Shown here piece after piece: positions 18,268-25,870 of a stretch of 64,000 nucleotides of DNA. A program made the position numbers and the translations under genes. This DNA is from Nonomuraea muscovyensis (GTDB taxonomy: Bacteria > Actinomycetota > Actinomycetes > Streptosporangiales > Streptosporangiaceae), in NCBI RefSeq assembly GCF_014207745.1, contig NZ_JACHJB010000001.1:2790001-2854000 (forward strand), given 5' to 3'. Positions within the stretch are counted from its first letter, which is position 1, and the number at the start of each line of letters is the position of its first letter. The notes under the pieces are model-generated. The model did not search any database, had not been told where the DNA came from, and was given only the letters and a program-made list of their open reading frames with translations.

Positions 18268-18387
18268 GTGAAGAAGCTGCTTGTTCTGGCGCTGGTCGCC
18301 CTCGGGGGGTTGCTGATCTGGCGCAAGGTGCAGGCTGATCGCGCCGAGCTCGATCTCTGGACCGAGGCCACCGGCAGCGACAACTGA
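18268..18387 (+). CDS. DLW-39 family micro-protein
   Basis: A 39-aa protein: GTG start, a hydrophobic helix (LLVLALVALGGLLIW), then RKVQADRAELDLWTEAT and a short tail. The length and the DLW motif match the actinobacterial DLW-39 family, which in many genomes lies near gyrA, tRNA-Ile and tRNA-Ala. tRNA-Ala is indeed 760 bp downstream. It is probably a single-pass membrane peptide; the function is unknown. Confidence 0.85.
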   Translation: MKKLLVLALVALGGLLIWRKVQADRAELDLWTEATGSDN

Positions 18388-18402
18388 CCGCCTGGCGAGG
18401 CG

Positions 18403-19131
18403 ATGAGTGACGTCGTCCCCATCAAGCTGGCGTGCCTGGACCTGGCCGGCACAACAGTCGGTGACATCGCCATGGTCGAGCGCGCGTTCGCTGAGGCGAT
18501 CGCCACGCAGGGCATAGTCCCCGGGACCGGAGCGTACGCGCGTGCGATGGTTCACGTGCACCGGTCCCGGGGGTGCCCCAAGATCGATGTCTTCCGGGGG
18601 ATCTTCCCCGACAACGAGGTCCAGGCCCAAGCGGCGAACCTCACGTTCGAACGCTCCTACGAGGGCGCCCTCGAACGAGCCGGCCTCGTCGCCATGCCCG
18701 GAGTCATCGAGGTCCTCGACAAGCTCCGCGGCTCCGGCCTCCATCTCGCCCTCATCACCGGCTTCAGCCGCACCACCCTGAGCCGCGTCCTGAGCGTCCT
18801 CGGCTGGGACGACAAGATCGACCTCGCCATCTCCCCCGAAGACGCGGGCGGCCGCGGCCGCCCCTGGCCCGACATGGTCCTGCACGCCGTCCTCCGCCTC
18901 GGCATCGAAGACGTCCGCCAGGTGGCCGTGATCGGCGACTCGGAAAGCGACATGCTCTGCGGCCGCCGCTCGGGCGCCTCCGTCGTGGCCGGCGTCCTGA
19001 CCGGCGTCCACAGCCGCGAACGCCTCCTCAAGGGCGGCGCCACCCACATCCTCGACTCGATCGCCGACTTCCCCAGCCTCATCCTCAGCGACGACATGGC
19101 CCCGCACCACACAACCGCTCCGGCCCGGTAA
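18403..19131 (+). CDS. HAD hydrolase, phosphonoacetaldehyde-hydrolase-like
   Basis: A 242-aa HAD-superfamily phosphatase. Motif I is DLAGTT (phosphonatase-like, Asp nucleophile with Ala in place of the usual second hydrophobic), motif II is TGFSRTT, the Lys region corresponds to GRGRPWPDM, and motif IV is GDSESDM. Phosphonatase-type enzymes cleave C-P or phosphate esters. The cap-domain Lys that forms a Schiff base in true PhnX is not identifiable, so I call it phosphonatase-like only. It lies 15 bp after DLW-39 and 15 bp before tRNA-Ala. Confidence 0.82.
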   Translation: MSDVVPIKLACLDLAGTTVGDIAMVERAFAEAIATQGIVPGTGAYARAMVHVHRSRGCPKIDVFRGIFPDNEVQAQAANLTFERSYEGALERAGLVAMPGVIEVLDKLRGSGLHLALITGFSRTTLSRVLSVLGWDDKIDLAISPEDAGGRGRPWPDMVLHAVLRLGIEDVRQVAVIGDSESDMLCGRRSGASVVAGVLTGVHSRERLLKGGATHILDSIADFPSLILSDDMAPHHTTAPAR

Positions 19132-19146
19132 GCTATCTTCGATCGA

Positions 19147-19219
19147 GGGGCCTTAGCTCAGCTGGCAGAGCGCCTGCTTTGCAAGCAGGATGTCAGCGGT
19201 TCGAATCCGCTAGGCTCCA
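19147..19219 (+). tRNA. tRNA-Ala (anticodon TGC)
   Basis: 73 nt folding as a full cloverleaf: acceptor GGGGCCT/AGGCTCC, D-arm GCTC/GAGC, anticodon stem CCTGC/GCAGG with loop TTTGCAA, T-arm AGCGG/CCGCT with TTCGAAT. CCA is not encoded. The 3' part is the integration site: the element supplies an identical 3' end, so the tRNA stays functional. Confidence 0.98.
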
Positions 19220-19221
19220 CC
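19178..19221 (+). repeat. attL core (44 bp, tRNA 3' end)
   Basis: The 44-bp stretch from the anticodon loop to two bases past the tRNA end recurs without mismatch at 34130-34173. This direct repeat defines the ends of the integrated element. Confidence 0.92.
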
Positions 19222-19227
19222 TGCGAA

Positions 19228-19260
19228 AACGCCCCGTTCCGGATCTTGGAACGGGGCGTT
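19228..19260. terminator. Bidirectional terminator between tRNA-Ala and int
   Basis: A 13-bp perfect stem (AACGCCCCGTTCC / GGAACGGGGCGTT) with a 7-nt loop and A/T flanks serves the tRNA transcript and the convergent int operon. Confidence 0.85.
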
Positions 19261-19281
19261 CGTGCCATTAACGTGCCATTA
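19261..19281. repeat. Left arm-type direct repeats
   Basis: CGTGCCATTA occurs twice, one base apart (19261-19270, 19272-19281). The same pair occurs at the right end of the element (34024-34044) and in two scars. These are probable arm-type integrase sites. Confidence 0.5.
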
Positions 19282-20418
19282 GCTCTTGGCGATCTTCTGT
19301 TGTTCGGCTGCTACGCGGGCGCTGAGTGCGTCGGCGATGCGCTGGTCGGCGTCGCGTGTCGCGTGCTGGTAGATGAGCGCGGCCCGGTCGCTGTCGTGCC
19401 CCATCCGAGCCTTGAGGTCAGCCAGGCTTGCGCCTGACTGGGCGGCGAGGGTGTTGCCGGTGTGCCGGAGATCGTGAAAGTGCAGGCCCTGCAACCCCAT
19501 CTCCTTGAGCGCTTCCGCCCACTTGGCCTCACGCCGGAAGTTCCCGCCCCGCAGGAACGCTCCGCGCTTGCCGAGGAAGACGAAGGCGTCGTCGGCCTGG
19601 TCGACGTAGGTGGCGAGGTGTTCGGTCAGGGCCGGGATGATGGCCGATGGGATGCTGATCGTGCGCCTGCCGGCGCGGGACTTGGGCGGGCTCAGCCGCA
19701 TCTCGCCGCCGTCGAGTTCGATGAGCTGTTCGCGGATCTGTACCGTCCGGGCGTCGAGGTCGAGGCTGCTACGGCGGAGCGCGATCACCTCGCCCCAGCG
19801 CAGGCTCGCGAAGGTGGCCAGTAGGACGAGAGCCTTGAAGCGTCTGTCGGCCATCCGGTCGGCGAGCTCGAAGACCTGGGCCACGGTGAGGACCGGCCGC
19901 TCGGGGGTGTGCTCGTTGTCGGCACCCTTGATTCGGCACGGGTTCCGTGCGATCAGCTTGTCCTCTTCGACGGCCGTCATCAGCACGGCGCGCAGCAGGC
20001 GGTACGCCTTGGCCGCAGTCGAGACCGAGACGCCGTTGCCGAGCAGATCCGAGCGCCAGGTGCGGATCATCTGGGCCGACAGCTTCCCGACCGCCACGCC
20101 GCCGAGCGTCGGGACGATGTGGCGTTCGAGCAGCCACGTGTACAGCTCCACCGTCTTGGGACGCAGGCCGGGACGTTCCTTGATCCAGGCACGGGCGTAG
20201 TCGGCGAGCTGGATCTTGCCACGATCCGGGTCCGTCCACTCTCCCGAGATCATCTGGGCCTCGATGAGCGTGAGCGCCCGGTCGGCGTCCGTCTTCGTGG
20301 GGTACGTCGTCGCGCCGGTGTGCAGCCGTCCGTCCGGGCCGGGATAGCGGATCTGGAACCGACCGGAGGGAAGCTTGCGGATGTTGCCGAAACGCCGGTG
20401 GCCGTCCTTGTTCGGCAT
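19279..20418 (-). CDS. int: Tyrosine integrase of the AICE
   Basis: A 379-aa site-specific recombinase. It has an N-terminal AP2-like arm-binding segment (KLPSGRFQIRYPGPDG), a SAM-like core-binding domain (about 65-155) and a catalytic domain with Arg207 (SLRWGE), His315-x-x-Arg318 (HDLRHT), His341 and nucleophile Tyr350 (ALIYQHA). It catalyses recombination between attP and the tRNA-Ala 3' end. The ATG overlaps the xis stop (TGATG). The C-terminus is 60 bp from the tRNA, as in pSAM2-like elements. Confidence 0.95.
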   Translation of the reverse strand: MPNKDGHRRFGNIRKLPSGRFQIRYPGPDGRLHTGATTYPTKTDADRALTLIEAQMISGEWTDPDRGKIQLADYARAWIKERPGLRPKTVELYTWLLERHIVPTLGGVAVGKLSAQMIRTWRSDLLGNGVSVSTAAKAYRLLRAVLMTAVEEDKLIARNPCRIKGADNEHTPERPVLTVAQVFELADRMADRRFKALVLLATFASLRWGEVIALRRSSLDLDARTVQIREQLIELDGGEMRLSPPKSRAGRRTISIPSAIIPALTEHLATYVDQADDAFVFLGKRGAFLRGGNFRREAKWAEALKEMGLQGLHFHDLRHTGNTLAAQSGASLADLKARMGHDSDRAALIYQHATRDADQRIADALSARVAAEQQKIAKS

Positions 20419-20621
20419 CAGGCGGCCCTTCCCAGGTCGGGCTTGTGCATGGGGGTGACTGTTCCGGCGATGACGTACGCGATCACGGCGGACTCCCGGA
20501 TGCGCACCGGCCGGCCGAGCTTGACGAACTCGATGCGCCGTTCCGCGATGAGCCGCCGGACGAATCTGGGGGAGGTGTTGAGGAGTTCCGCCGCCTCCTC
20601 CACGGTCAGAAGCTTGTCCAT
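20418..20621 (-). CDS. xis: Excisionase (MerR-like HTH)
   Basis: A 67-aa DNA-binding protein with a winged-helix/MerR-like motif (LTVEEAAELLNTSPRFVRRLIAERRI, then GRPVRIRESAV). AICE excisionases of this size direct Int toward excision. It ends one base into int and starts directly after the rep stop, so rep, xis and int form one translated unit. Confidence 0.9.
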   Translation of the reverse strand: MDKLLTVEEAAELLNTSPRFVRRLIAERRIEFVKLGRPVRIRESAVIAYVIAGTVTPMHKPDLGRAA

Positions 20622-22256
20622 CTACGCTGCCTCCTCCCCAGTTGCCGAAAGATCTTGGCCGTTGGCTCTGGCTTCCAGCTCCCGCAGGTGCGCGCGCCAC
20701 CGCTGACGTTCCGCGACGCTTCGCAGCAGCCGGACACCGACTGGAGCCAGGTCCGGATCCCCCGGCTTGACCGGCCGCCAGACGTAGCGATGCGGATCGG
20801 TCGGCTCGTCGGCCTGCCCGAGCGCTTCCAACACCCAGGTGCGGCGGTCCTGCTTGTGCTCGGCCAGCGTCTTGTTCGACCACTTTCGGGACACGAGGAC
20901 TCGACGGCCCGCGTATCCGAGGTGTTCGGGCTTGTGGGCCTTGGAGCGACACCGGCCGGGAGCCATGCCCGCCTTGGCGCCCTTGGGCTGCACGCCGTAT
21001 CGGAGCCAGTTCGGGCAGGTCGGCGAGCACGGTTCGTAGCGCAGGGCCTCGACGAAGCGCGCGGCATGCTCGCGCTGAGCACGGCTGTCGATGGATTCGC
21101 CGAGGCTCTTGGTCAGGTACTTGGATAGGTAACGGATGCACTGGTCAGCGTCCGGCGTCCCGGCGAGCACGCCCTTGACGTCCACCTGGTCACCGAAGCG
21201 GACGACGTGCAGAGGTTCGGCGTCGTCGTCCTGGTCCAGCTCGTCGAGGGCCTGGTCCCACGCGGGCAGGACTTCGCCCGTGTCAGGATCGAGGTAGCCG
21301 ACCCCTTCCTCCCAGACAGGCAGGTGCTCGCCCTCGAAGCGCACCTGATCGCAGGAGGGCCACCACACCTGGTGATAGGTCGCCGCCGCGATCTGCTTCA
21401 CCTCCGCACGAGGCAGGGTGCCCCTGATGGCCATGTGCAGATGGGGAGCCAGCCGCTTCTGAGGTTCCACGCTGGCGAAGTACTGGACGTCATAGCCCGC
21501 CACCCGGCGAAGGTTCTGCACGAACCGATCGACCAGCTTGGAGAAGTGGAGCGCATCGCGGGCCGCCCGCCCATAGTCGTAGCTCTCGGGATCGACGGGC
21601 ACCCCGTCACGCACCTTGCCGTAAGAGGGCAGGGTAAGCGTCACGAACAGCGACGGCCGGTAGACCTTCCCGTCCGAGGACTCGAAGGTCCGCCCGAGCG
21701 TCGTGTTGGACACCTTCCGCTTGGGCAGGTCCGGAGCGTCCTGCCGCCGCCGGGTCGAGCGCACCCGCTTGGGAACCGTCCGGCCGAGCACGTGGCCCCG
21801 CATCCCCGCGGCGTTGATCTCCTCATCGAGACCGACGAGAACCGCGTCCCACTCGGAGGTGTCCTCGCCGGCACTTGCCGCCGCATCGCGCCGAGCCTGC
21901 ATGTCCGCACGGAACTCGACGAGCCACCGCTGTTCCTCGGTGGCCGGGTCGGGAGTGATGACAGGTTCTTCGGCCAGGTGCCAGCCTTCCCGGCACTGCG
22001 CCATCCGGAGCTGACGGTTGCGCTTGGCGCAGGACGGACACTTGCTCTCCAGCGTCGCGCCGCACGGGACATCGACGATCTCTTCCTTGCCGGTGACGAT
22101 GTCGAGCCGCCGGAGCGCAACGGGCCGGACACAGACGCCGTTGAGCTTGGCGACCTCTTCGGCGACTTCACGGGCAAGCGGCTGAGCCATCCGGAGCGCC
22201 CGAGGCGTGGAGCGGTGAGAGCTCCGGATTTCCGCTGTCTGGCTTGGACTGTTCAA
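20622..22256 (-). CDS. rep: RepSA-like HUH replication initiator
   Basis: A 544-aa rolling-circle initiator. A zinc-like Cys set (CGATLESKCPSC, residues 65-76) is followed by motif I FVTLTLPSYG (204-213), the HUH-like PHLHMA (271-276) and the tyrosine motif IRYLSKYLTK (374-383). It nicks the element origin to start replication of the excised circle. The start is TTG at 22256, chosen for the perfect AGGAGGT site 3 nt upstream; the first ATG is 22 codons later. The TTG overlaps the TGA of the zinc-ribbon gene. Confidence 0.93.
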   Translation of the reverse strand: MNSPSQTAEIRSSHRSTPRALRMAQPLAREVAEEVAKLNGVCVRPVALRRLDIVTGKEEIVDVPCGATLESKCPSCAKRNRQLRMAQCREGWHLAEEPVITPDPATEEQRWLVEFRADMQARRDAAASAGEDTSEWDAVLVGLDEEINAAGMRGHVLGRTVPKRVRSTRRRQDAPDLPKRKVSNTTLGRTFESSDGKVYRPSLFVTLTLPSYGKVRDGVPVDPESYDYGRAARDALHFSKLVDRFVQNLRRVAGYDVQYFASVEPQKRLAPHLHMAIRGTLPRAEVKQIAAATYHQVWWPSCDQVRFEGEHLPVWEEGVGYLDPDTGEVLPAWDQALDELDQDDDAEPLHVVRFGDQVDVKGVLAGTPDADQCIRYLSKYLTKSLGESIDSRAQREHAARFVEALRYEPCSPTCPNWLRYGVQPKGAKAGMAPGRCRSKAHKPEHLGYAGRRVLVSRKWSNKTLAEHKQDRRTWVLEALGQADEPTDPHRYVWRPVKPGDPDLAPVGVRLLRSVAERQRWRAHLRELEARANGQDLSATGEEAA

Positions 22257-22405
22257 CGGACCTCCTTTCCGATCTCGGGGACGACGAGCGCGGAGCTTCC
22301 GCACTCGGTGCACTCGACCAGGGAGCGGACCGGGTCGAGACGCAGGACGTTGAGGGCACTGCAGTCCGCGCAGCGCAGGCCGTCGAGGAAGTGGGCGAGC
22401 GTCAC
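22253..22405 (-). CDS. 50-aa zinc-ribbon micro-protein
   Basis: A small gene: GTG start overlapping the translocase stop (GTGA) and TGA overlapping the rep TTG start. The product begins VTLAHFLDGLRCADC and carries two Cys pairs (C-A-D-C at 12-15 and C-T-E-C at 33-36), a treble-clef or zinc-ribbon pattern. An AGGTCGC site precedes it, and the rep ribosome site lies inside its end. Such Zn ribbons between tra and rep in AICEs are usually unannotated. It may couple transfer and replication or act as a small regulator. Confidence 0.75.
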   Translation of the reverse strand: MTLAHFLDGLRCADCSALNVLRLDPVRSLVECTECGSSALVVPEIGKEVR

Positions 22406-23823
22406 GCGACCTCCCCGGCGAACTCGGCGACCATGCCGCGGATGTCGTCATCGGAGACATAGGCCGCACGGACCCGGATCGGATCGGGCGAGGTCTCCAG
22501 CCGGACGTAGCCGACGCCAGCGCCCAGCTCCGGCCGGGGAGAGATCTGGTCAGCCAGCGCCCCACGGTCCCGCGCACCCTCACCGAGGACCATGTCCACC
22601 TGTTCGGACTCATCGAGCCGAAGCGCGATCTTGTCCGGGAACAGGTTCCGGATGTTCATGACCTCCTTGCGCGGGTCCTGGAGCGCCGCCATGACGCCCA
22701 CCCCGACAGCCCGCCCCTGAGTGGTGAGCGTCGCCAGGGCAGCAGAGATACGCCGCCGCAGCTCCTTGTCCGACTGGTAGGCGGTCAGGAACGCCACCTC
22801 ATCGACGAGCACCAGGACGAAGGGATCGTCGACGGTTGGCGTGTGGGCTCGCTGGTGGCCGGCGAATCGAGCGGCGCGCGCCTGCATGACCTTGACCGCG
22901 TCGTCCAACAGGTCGGCACAGTCGGCCGGATCGGCGGCGTACCGAGCCCCGAAGAGAGCACGGCCGAAGGACAGCTCCATCAGCTTCGGATCGAGCGCCC
23001 AGATCTCGACCAGCCCCGCGCGGACAGCCGGGAGGAGCCCGCGGATGGTGGACCAGATGATCGAGCCCTTGCCGGCCCCGGTGGCGCCCGCGACCAGGAC
23101 GTGAGTGCCGTGCACCTTGAGCAGCCACGGCCGCCCGTCCTCCTGCTTACCGACCTCGATGGGGCCGACCGTGGGCGTCTCGGGAACCGGCACAGCAGGC
23201 AGCGGCGTGGCGAGCGGATCACACCGAGGGAAGGTCAGCCGCAACCGCCCGCCCTTGAGGACCGACACGCGGCAGGAGCTCGCGCCGAACCCCTGGGCGA
23301 GATTGTCGCTCCGGTCGGCCCAGTCCTTGACGGCCTGCCCGTTGAGCATGCGAACGGTGACCTGGTCGGCCCACGAGGTGCAGGTGACCTTGCCCAGCTT
23401 GGGCAGGTAGTCGCGGCCATGGACGTGTCTTCCGAGACCGGAGATGACCATCACCGGTTGCCAGAGGCGCCGATACACCCACACCAGCCGCCACCAGGCC
23501 AGCAGCCGCCATCCGACCCATCGAGCGAAGCTTGCCCGGTCGATCACGCCCCAGGCGACCAGCCCGACGAGCACGGGCGTGACGAGGAGGAGGGCGACGC
23601 GCCACCCGTACAGGTAGGACAGCACGCCAGGGATGGCCGCAACCAGCAGGGCGACCGGATGCCGCCACACGGAACGGACCAGACTCGCGACGGCTCGCCA
23701 CCCGAAGATGACGAGCGTGGCGATCGCCGGCGTCTTGAGCACGGCCGGCCTGAACACGACCGCCGTATCCGGCGTGGTCGAGACGATGCGATGCGGCTCT
23801 TCGCCGGGCATCTTCTTGAACAT
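22402..23823 (-). CDS. FtsK/SpoIIIE-type DNA translocase (TraSA-like)
   Basis: A 473-aa translocase: two to three N-terminal membrane helices (about 32-95), then an FtsK motor with Walker A GATGAGKGS (246-254) and Walker B LVLVDEVAF (Asp341, Glu342). Mycelial AICEs need only this protein to move double-stranded DNA between cells. It is followed without gap by the zinc-ribbon gene. The ATG start lacks a strong ribosome site. Confidence 0.93.
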   Translation of the reverse strand: MFKKMPGEEPHRIVSTTPDTAVVFRPAVLKTPAIATLVIFGWRAVASLVRSVWRHPVALLVAAIPGVLSYLYGWRVALLLVTPVLVGLVAWGVIDRASFARWVGWRLLAWWRLVWVYRRLWQPVMVISGLGRHVHGRDYLPKLGKVTCTSWADQVTVRMLNGQAVKDWADRSDNLAQGFGASSCRVSVLKGGRLRLTFPRCDPLATPLPAVPVPETPTVGPIEVGKQEDGRPWLLKVHGTHVLVAGATGAGKGSIIWSTIRGLLPAVRAGLVEIWALDPKLMELSFGRALFGARYAADPADCADLLDDAVKVMQARAARFAGHQRAHTPTVDDPFVLVLVDEVAFLTAYQSDKELRRRISAALATLTTQGRAVGVGVMAALQDPRKEVMNIRNLFPDKIALRLDESEQVDMVLGEGARDRGALADQISPRPELGAGVGYVRLETSPDPIRVRAAYVSDDDIRGMVAEFAGEVA

Positions 23824-23867
23824 TAGGCTGGAGTCCTTCCAAGCATGTGGAGTGTGTGGAAGACCGA

Positions 23868-23901
23868 GGGGCCGCCGGAAGTTGCCGCTTCCTGCGGCCC
23901 C
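23868..23901. terminator. Hairpin between small-protein genes and translocase
   Basis: GGGGCCGC pairs with GCGGCCCC, with extra GGAAG/CTTCC pairing in between, upstream of the translocase ATG. It may be an attenuator separating the pra operon from tra/rep/xis/int. Confidence 0.45.
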
Positions 23902-23910
23902 GCTTGCACG

Positions 23911-24222
23911 TCAGGCCGCCGTGTCGGGGGCGCCCTTGGCCGACTGTTCGGTGTGCAGCCGCTCGCAGTCGGCGAGGTAGCGAGCAGCGGCCTCGAAGAG
24001 CCGCCGCGCGATGTGGAGATCGGCATCGGTGACGAGGCCCGCCCCGGTGGTCGAGATCGCCACGTCCGCCTCAGCCGACGAGATCTCCAGATACGGCCGC
24101 GGCTTGTCGAGCACACCGGCGCGCACGCGCAGGTCCGCCGTGTGGAAGCTGACAGCGAGACGAGGCGCGGAGTCCGGCATCACCGAGAGCGTCACGTAGG
24201 TGTACGGACCGAGATTCCTCAT
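23911..24222 (-). CDS. AICE small protein A
   Basis: A 103-aa soluble protein with a beta-rich first half and a helix ending DADLHIARRLFEAAARYLA, then CERLH. The same helix pattern, TAAEVEFARQL...CVERIH, ends the neighbouring 24482 gene, so the two look like paralogues. The ATG overlaps the stop of that gene (ATGA). It sits in the position of spread (Spd) genes in other AICEs, but has no membrane segment and I cannot assign a role. Confidence 0.75.
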   Translation of the reverse strand: MRNLGPYTYVTLSVMPDSAPRLAVSFHTADLRVRAGVLDKPRPYLEISSAEADVAISTTGAGLVTDADLHIARRLFEAAARYLADCERLHTEQSAKGAPDTAA

Positions 24223-24482
24223 GCGGCCGTCATCCCGCGCCGATGAATCCGCTCCACGCACCGCGCGAAGTGCTGCGCCTCCTTGGCGAGCTGCCGCGCG
24301 AACTCCACCTCAGCCGCCGTGACCCGATCCGACGCGGCCGTGGTGACCTGCACCTGAACCAGCCCGAACGCCAGCGCCAGCACCGGAGTCCGAAGCTGGT
24401 AGGCGTGGTTCTCGGCGACCGCACCGGCCCCGGTGTTGAGCGTGATCACGCCCGTCGCCCGAGCCTGCCCCCGCCGCCCCAT
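24219..24482 (-). CDS. AICE small protein B
   Basis: An 87-aa protein (ATG at 24482, or GTG three bases earlier) with an ALAFGLVQVQVTTAA beta segment and a C-terminal helix ending CVERIHRRG. It is coupled at both ends: its start overlaps the pra stop (TGATG), its stop overlaps the next ATG. It is similar in pattern to small protein A. Unknown function. Confidence 0.72.
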   Translation of the reverse strand: MGRRGQARATGVITLNTGAGAVAENHAYQLRTPVLALAFGLVQVQVTTAASDRVTAAEVEFARQLAKEAQHFARCVERIHRRGMTAA

Positions 24483-24892
24483 CACGCCGCATCCTTTGTG
24501 GCGCTGGGCTTGCCGACCGGCCGAGGAGCCCGCATCTCGCGAACCCGGATCGAGTACGCCAGCCGCCCGTTCCCGTTCACGTACGGCGTGACGGTCATCT
24601 GGTCGAACTCGACCGGCGTGAACGGCAACCCCGGCATGGGTGTCGGCGGAACCGGCTGTACGGGGGACAGGATCTTCACCGCCACGGTCTTCTGAGCGGC
24701 CTTGAGCGTCGGGTCGGCGTCCATGACCGTGACCTGCCAGACCAGCTCACCGGCCAGCTTGTCCCGCGCCTGCACGAACCGCCCGTTGGTCGAGGCGTCG
24801 AAGTCCTTGACCGGCTCGACTTCCCCGACGATGTAGCAGCCGTGCGGGAAGACCATTTCGAACGTCACAGGGATCGGTCCCTGGAGTGCCAT
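24482..24892 (-). CDS. pra: Pra-like activator of replication, integration and excision
   Basis: A 136-aa protein beginning MALQGPIPVTFEMVFPHGCY, with VWQVTVMDADP and LPFTPVEFDQMTVTPYV. These match my memory of the plasmid replication, integration and excision activator family. In pSAM2, Pra switches on rep-xis-int. It heads the transcription unit that runs to int. Three GTCTAGGGGG boxes lie within 125 bp upstream, so it is probably the regulated step of the element. Confidence 0.88.
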   Translation of the reverse strand: MALQGPIPVTFEMVFPHGCYIVGEVEPVKDFDASTNGRFVQARDKLAGELVWQVTVMDADPTLKAAQKTVAVKILSPVQPVPPTPMPGLPFTPVEFDQMTVTPYVNGNGRLAYSIRVREMRAPRPVGKPSATKDAA

Positions 24893-24910
24893 CGTCCACC
24901 ACCTCCTTCG

Positions 24911-25014
24911 TCTATCCCCCTAGACAGTTGCGACCACTTCGCTTCAAGGGCTGTCTAGGGGGCTATGCAGAGGACGATAGCCAGAGTCTGCCCCAACTGT
25001 CTAGGGGGGTAAAC
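24911..25014. promoter_or_regulatory. Three operator boxes upstream of pra
   Basis: Box A at 24911-24927 (minus orientation), box B at 24951-24968 and box C at 24997-25014 (plus orientation) share CTGTCTAGGGGG followed by an A/T-rich TA end. Related boxes lie at 26738-26779 and 27541-27556. Mixed orientation argues for operators rather than promoter elements. Confidence 0.65.
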
Positions 25015-25048
25015 ATCAATGCCGAACGAGTCTTGCTGCCGGTCGGGC

Positions 25049-25867
25049 TCAGGGGCAGCAGTAGAGCGCCGTGGCGTCGTCGAAGGCCTTGCCACGAGGC
25101 CAGCGCGAGCCCTGCGGGTCCGAGTGCTCCGCTGCGCGCACTTCCTGGATGACCTGGTCAGGGCCGGACTTGTCGAGCGTGTCCAGCACTTGGCGCCACG
25201 TGCGCAGGTGGAACCGGTCGGCGAGGCGGGACACCCCGTCGCTCAGAAGCACAGCGGCCCGGATCTGATCTACGGGCATGCTGCCGGTGAGGGCCTGGTC
25301 GGCTGCCAGGGGATCGGCGGCAGCCACCCAGAAGCCGCCGTCACGGTTGCGGTAGGAGCGCAGGGTCTCGACGTAGCGCCGGTGGGCCGAGACGTGTTCG
25401 TCGGTGCCGGAGTCGAGAGCGTCCATTTCGGCCCGATGGAGTGCGCCCACTTGGGCCTCGCGATCATCACAGATGACCACGGGTTCTGACGCGCCGGCCA
25501 CGTCCAGGAGGAGAACGGAGTCGGCTAGGACGAGCCATTCGAGGGCGTCGTTGGTGCGCCGAAGCATGATCACTGTTGCTGAGGGGGAGCCGGGGTGAGC
25601 CAGGTCGCAGCTTGCGTCATGGAGTGACGAGACCGTCTTGATCCCTTCGGCCAGCAGCTCGGTCAAGCTGCCGGCGCGCTGGACCATAGTGGCCAGGAGG
25701 GTTGAGCCGAGGGTGCGGGAGTACCAAGCCACGCCGTGCGAGCAGCCCGAATCTGAGCCGGCGGGAGTGCCTGCCCCGTCGAGGAGGACGGCTGCGTCAG
25801 TGGTCGCGGCGACGAAGTCCTCGTTCGGCCGGCCTGGTGCCGCTTCGGTGGCGAAGGTGACCCGCAC
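25049..25867 (-). CDS. PP2C-family protein phosphatase-like protein
   Basis: A 272-aa protein with the PP2C metal-binding positions: NED at 15-17, LLDGAG at 28-33, LLSDGVS in the C-terminal half and a final DDAT. The catalytic frame therefore looks intact, although the family core is short. GTG start with GAGGAGGACTG upstream, 3 bp after the HTH gene stop, so the two are co-transcribed. PP2C enzymes reverse Ser/Thr phosphorylation, often in partner-switch regulation with GHKL kinases; a GHKL gene lies in the same block. Confidence 0.83.
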   Translation of the reverse strand: MRVTFATEAAPGRPNEDFVAATTDAAVLLDGAGTPAGSDSGCSHGVAWYSRTLGSTLLATMVQRAGSLTELLAEGIKTVSSLHDASCDLAHPGSPSATVIMLRRTNDALEWLVLADSVLLLDVAGASEPVVICDDREAQVGALHRAEMDALDSGTDEHVSAHRRYVETLRSYRNRDGGFWVAAADPLAADQALTGSMPVDQIRAAVLLSDGVSRLADRFHLRTWRQVLDTLDKSGPDQVIQEVRAAEHSDPQGSRWPRGKAFDDATALYCCP

Positions 25868-25870
25868 GTC

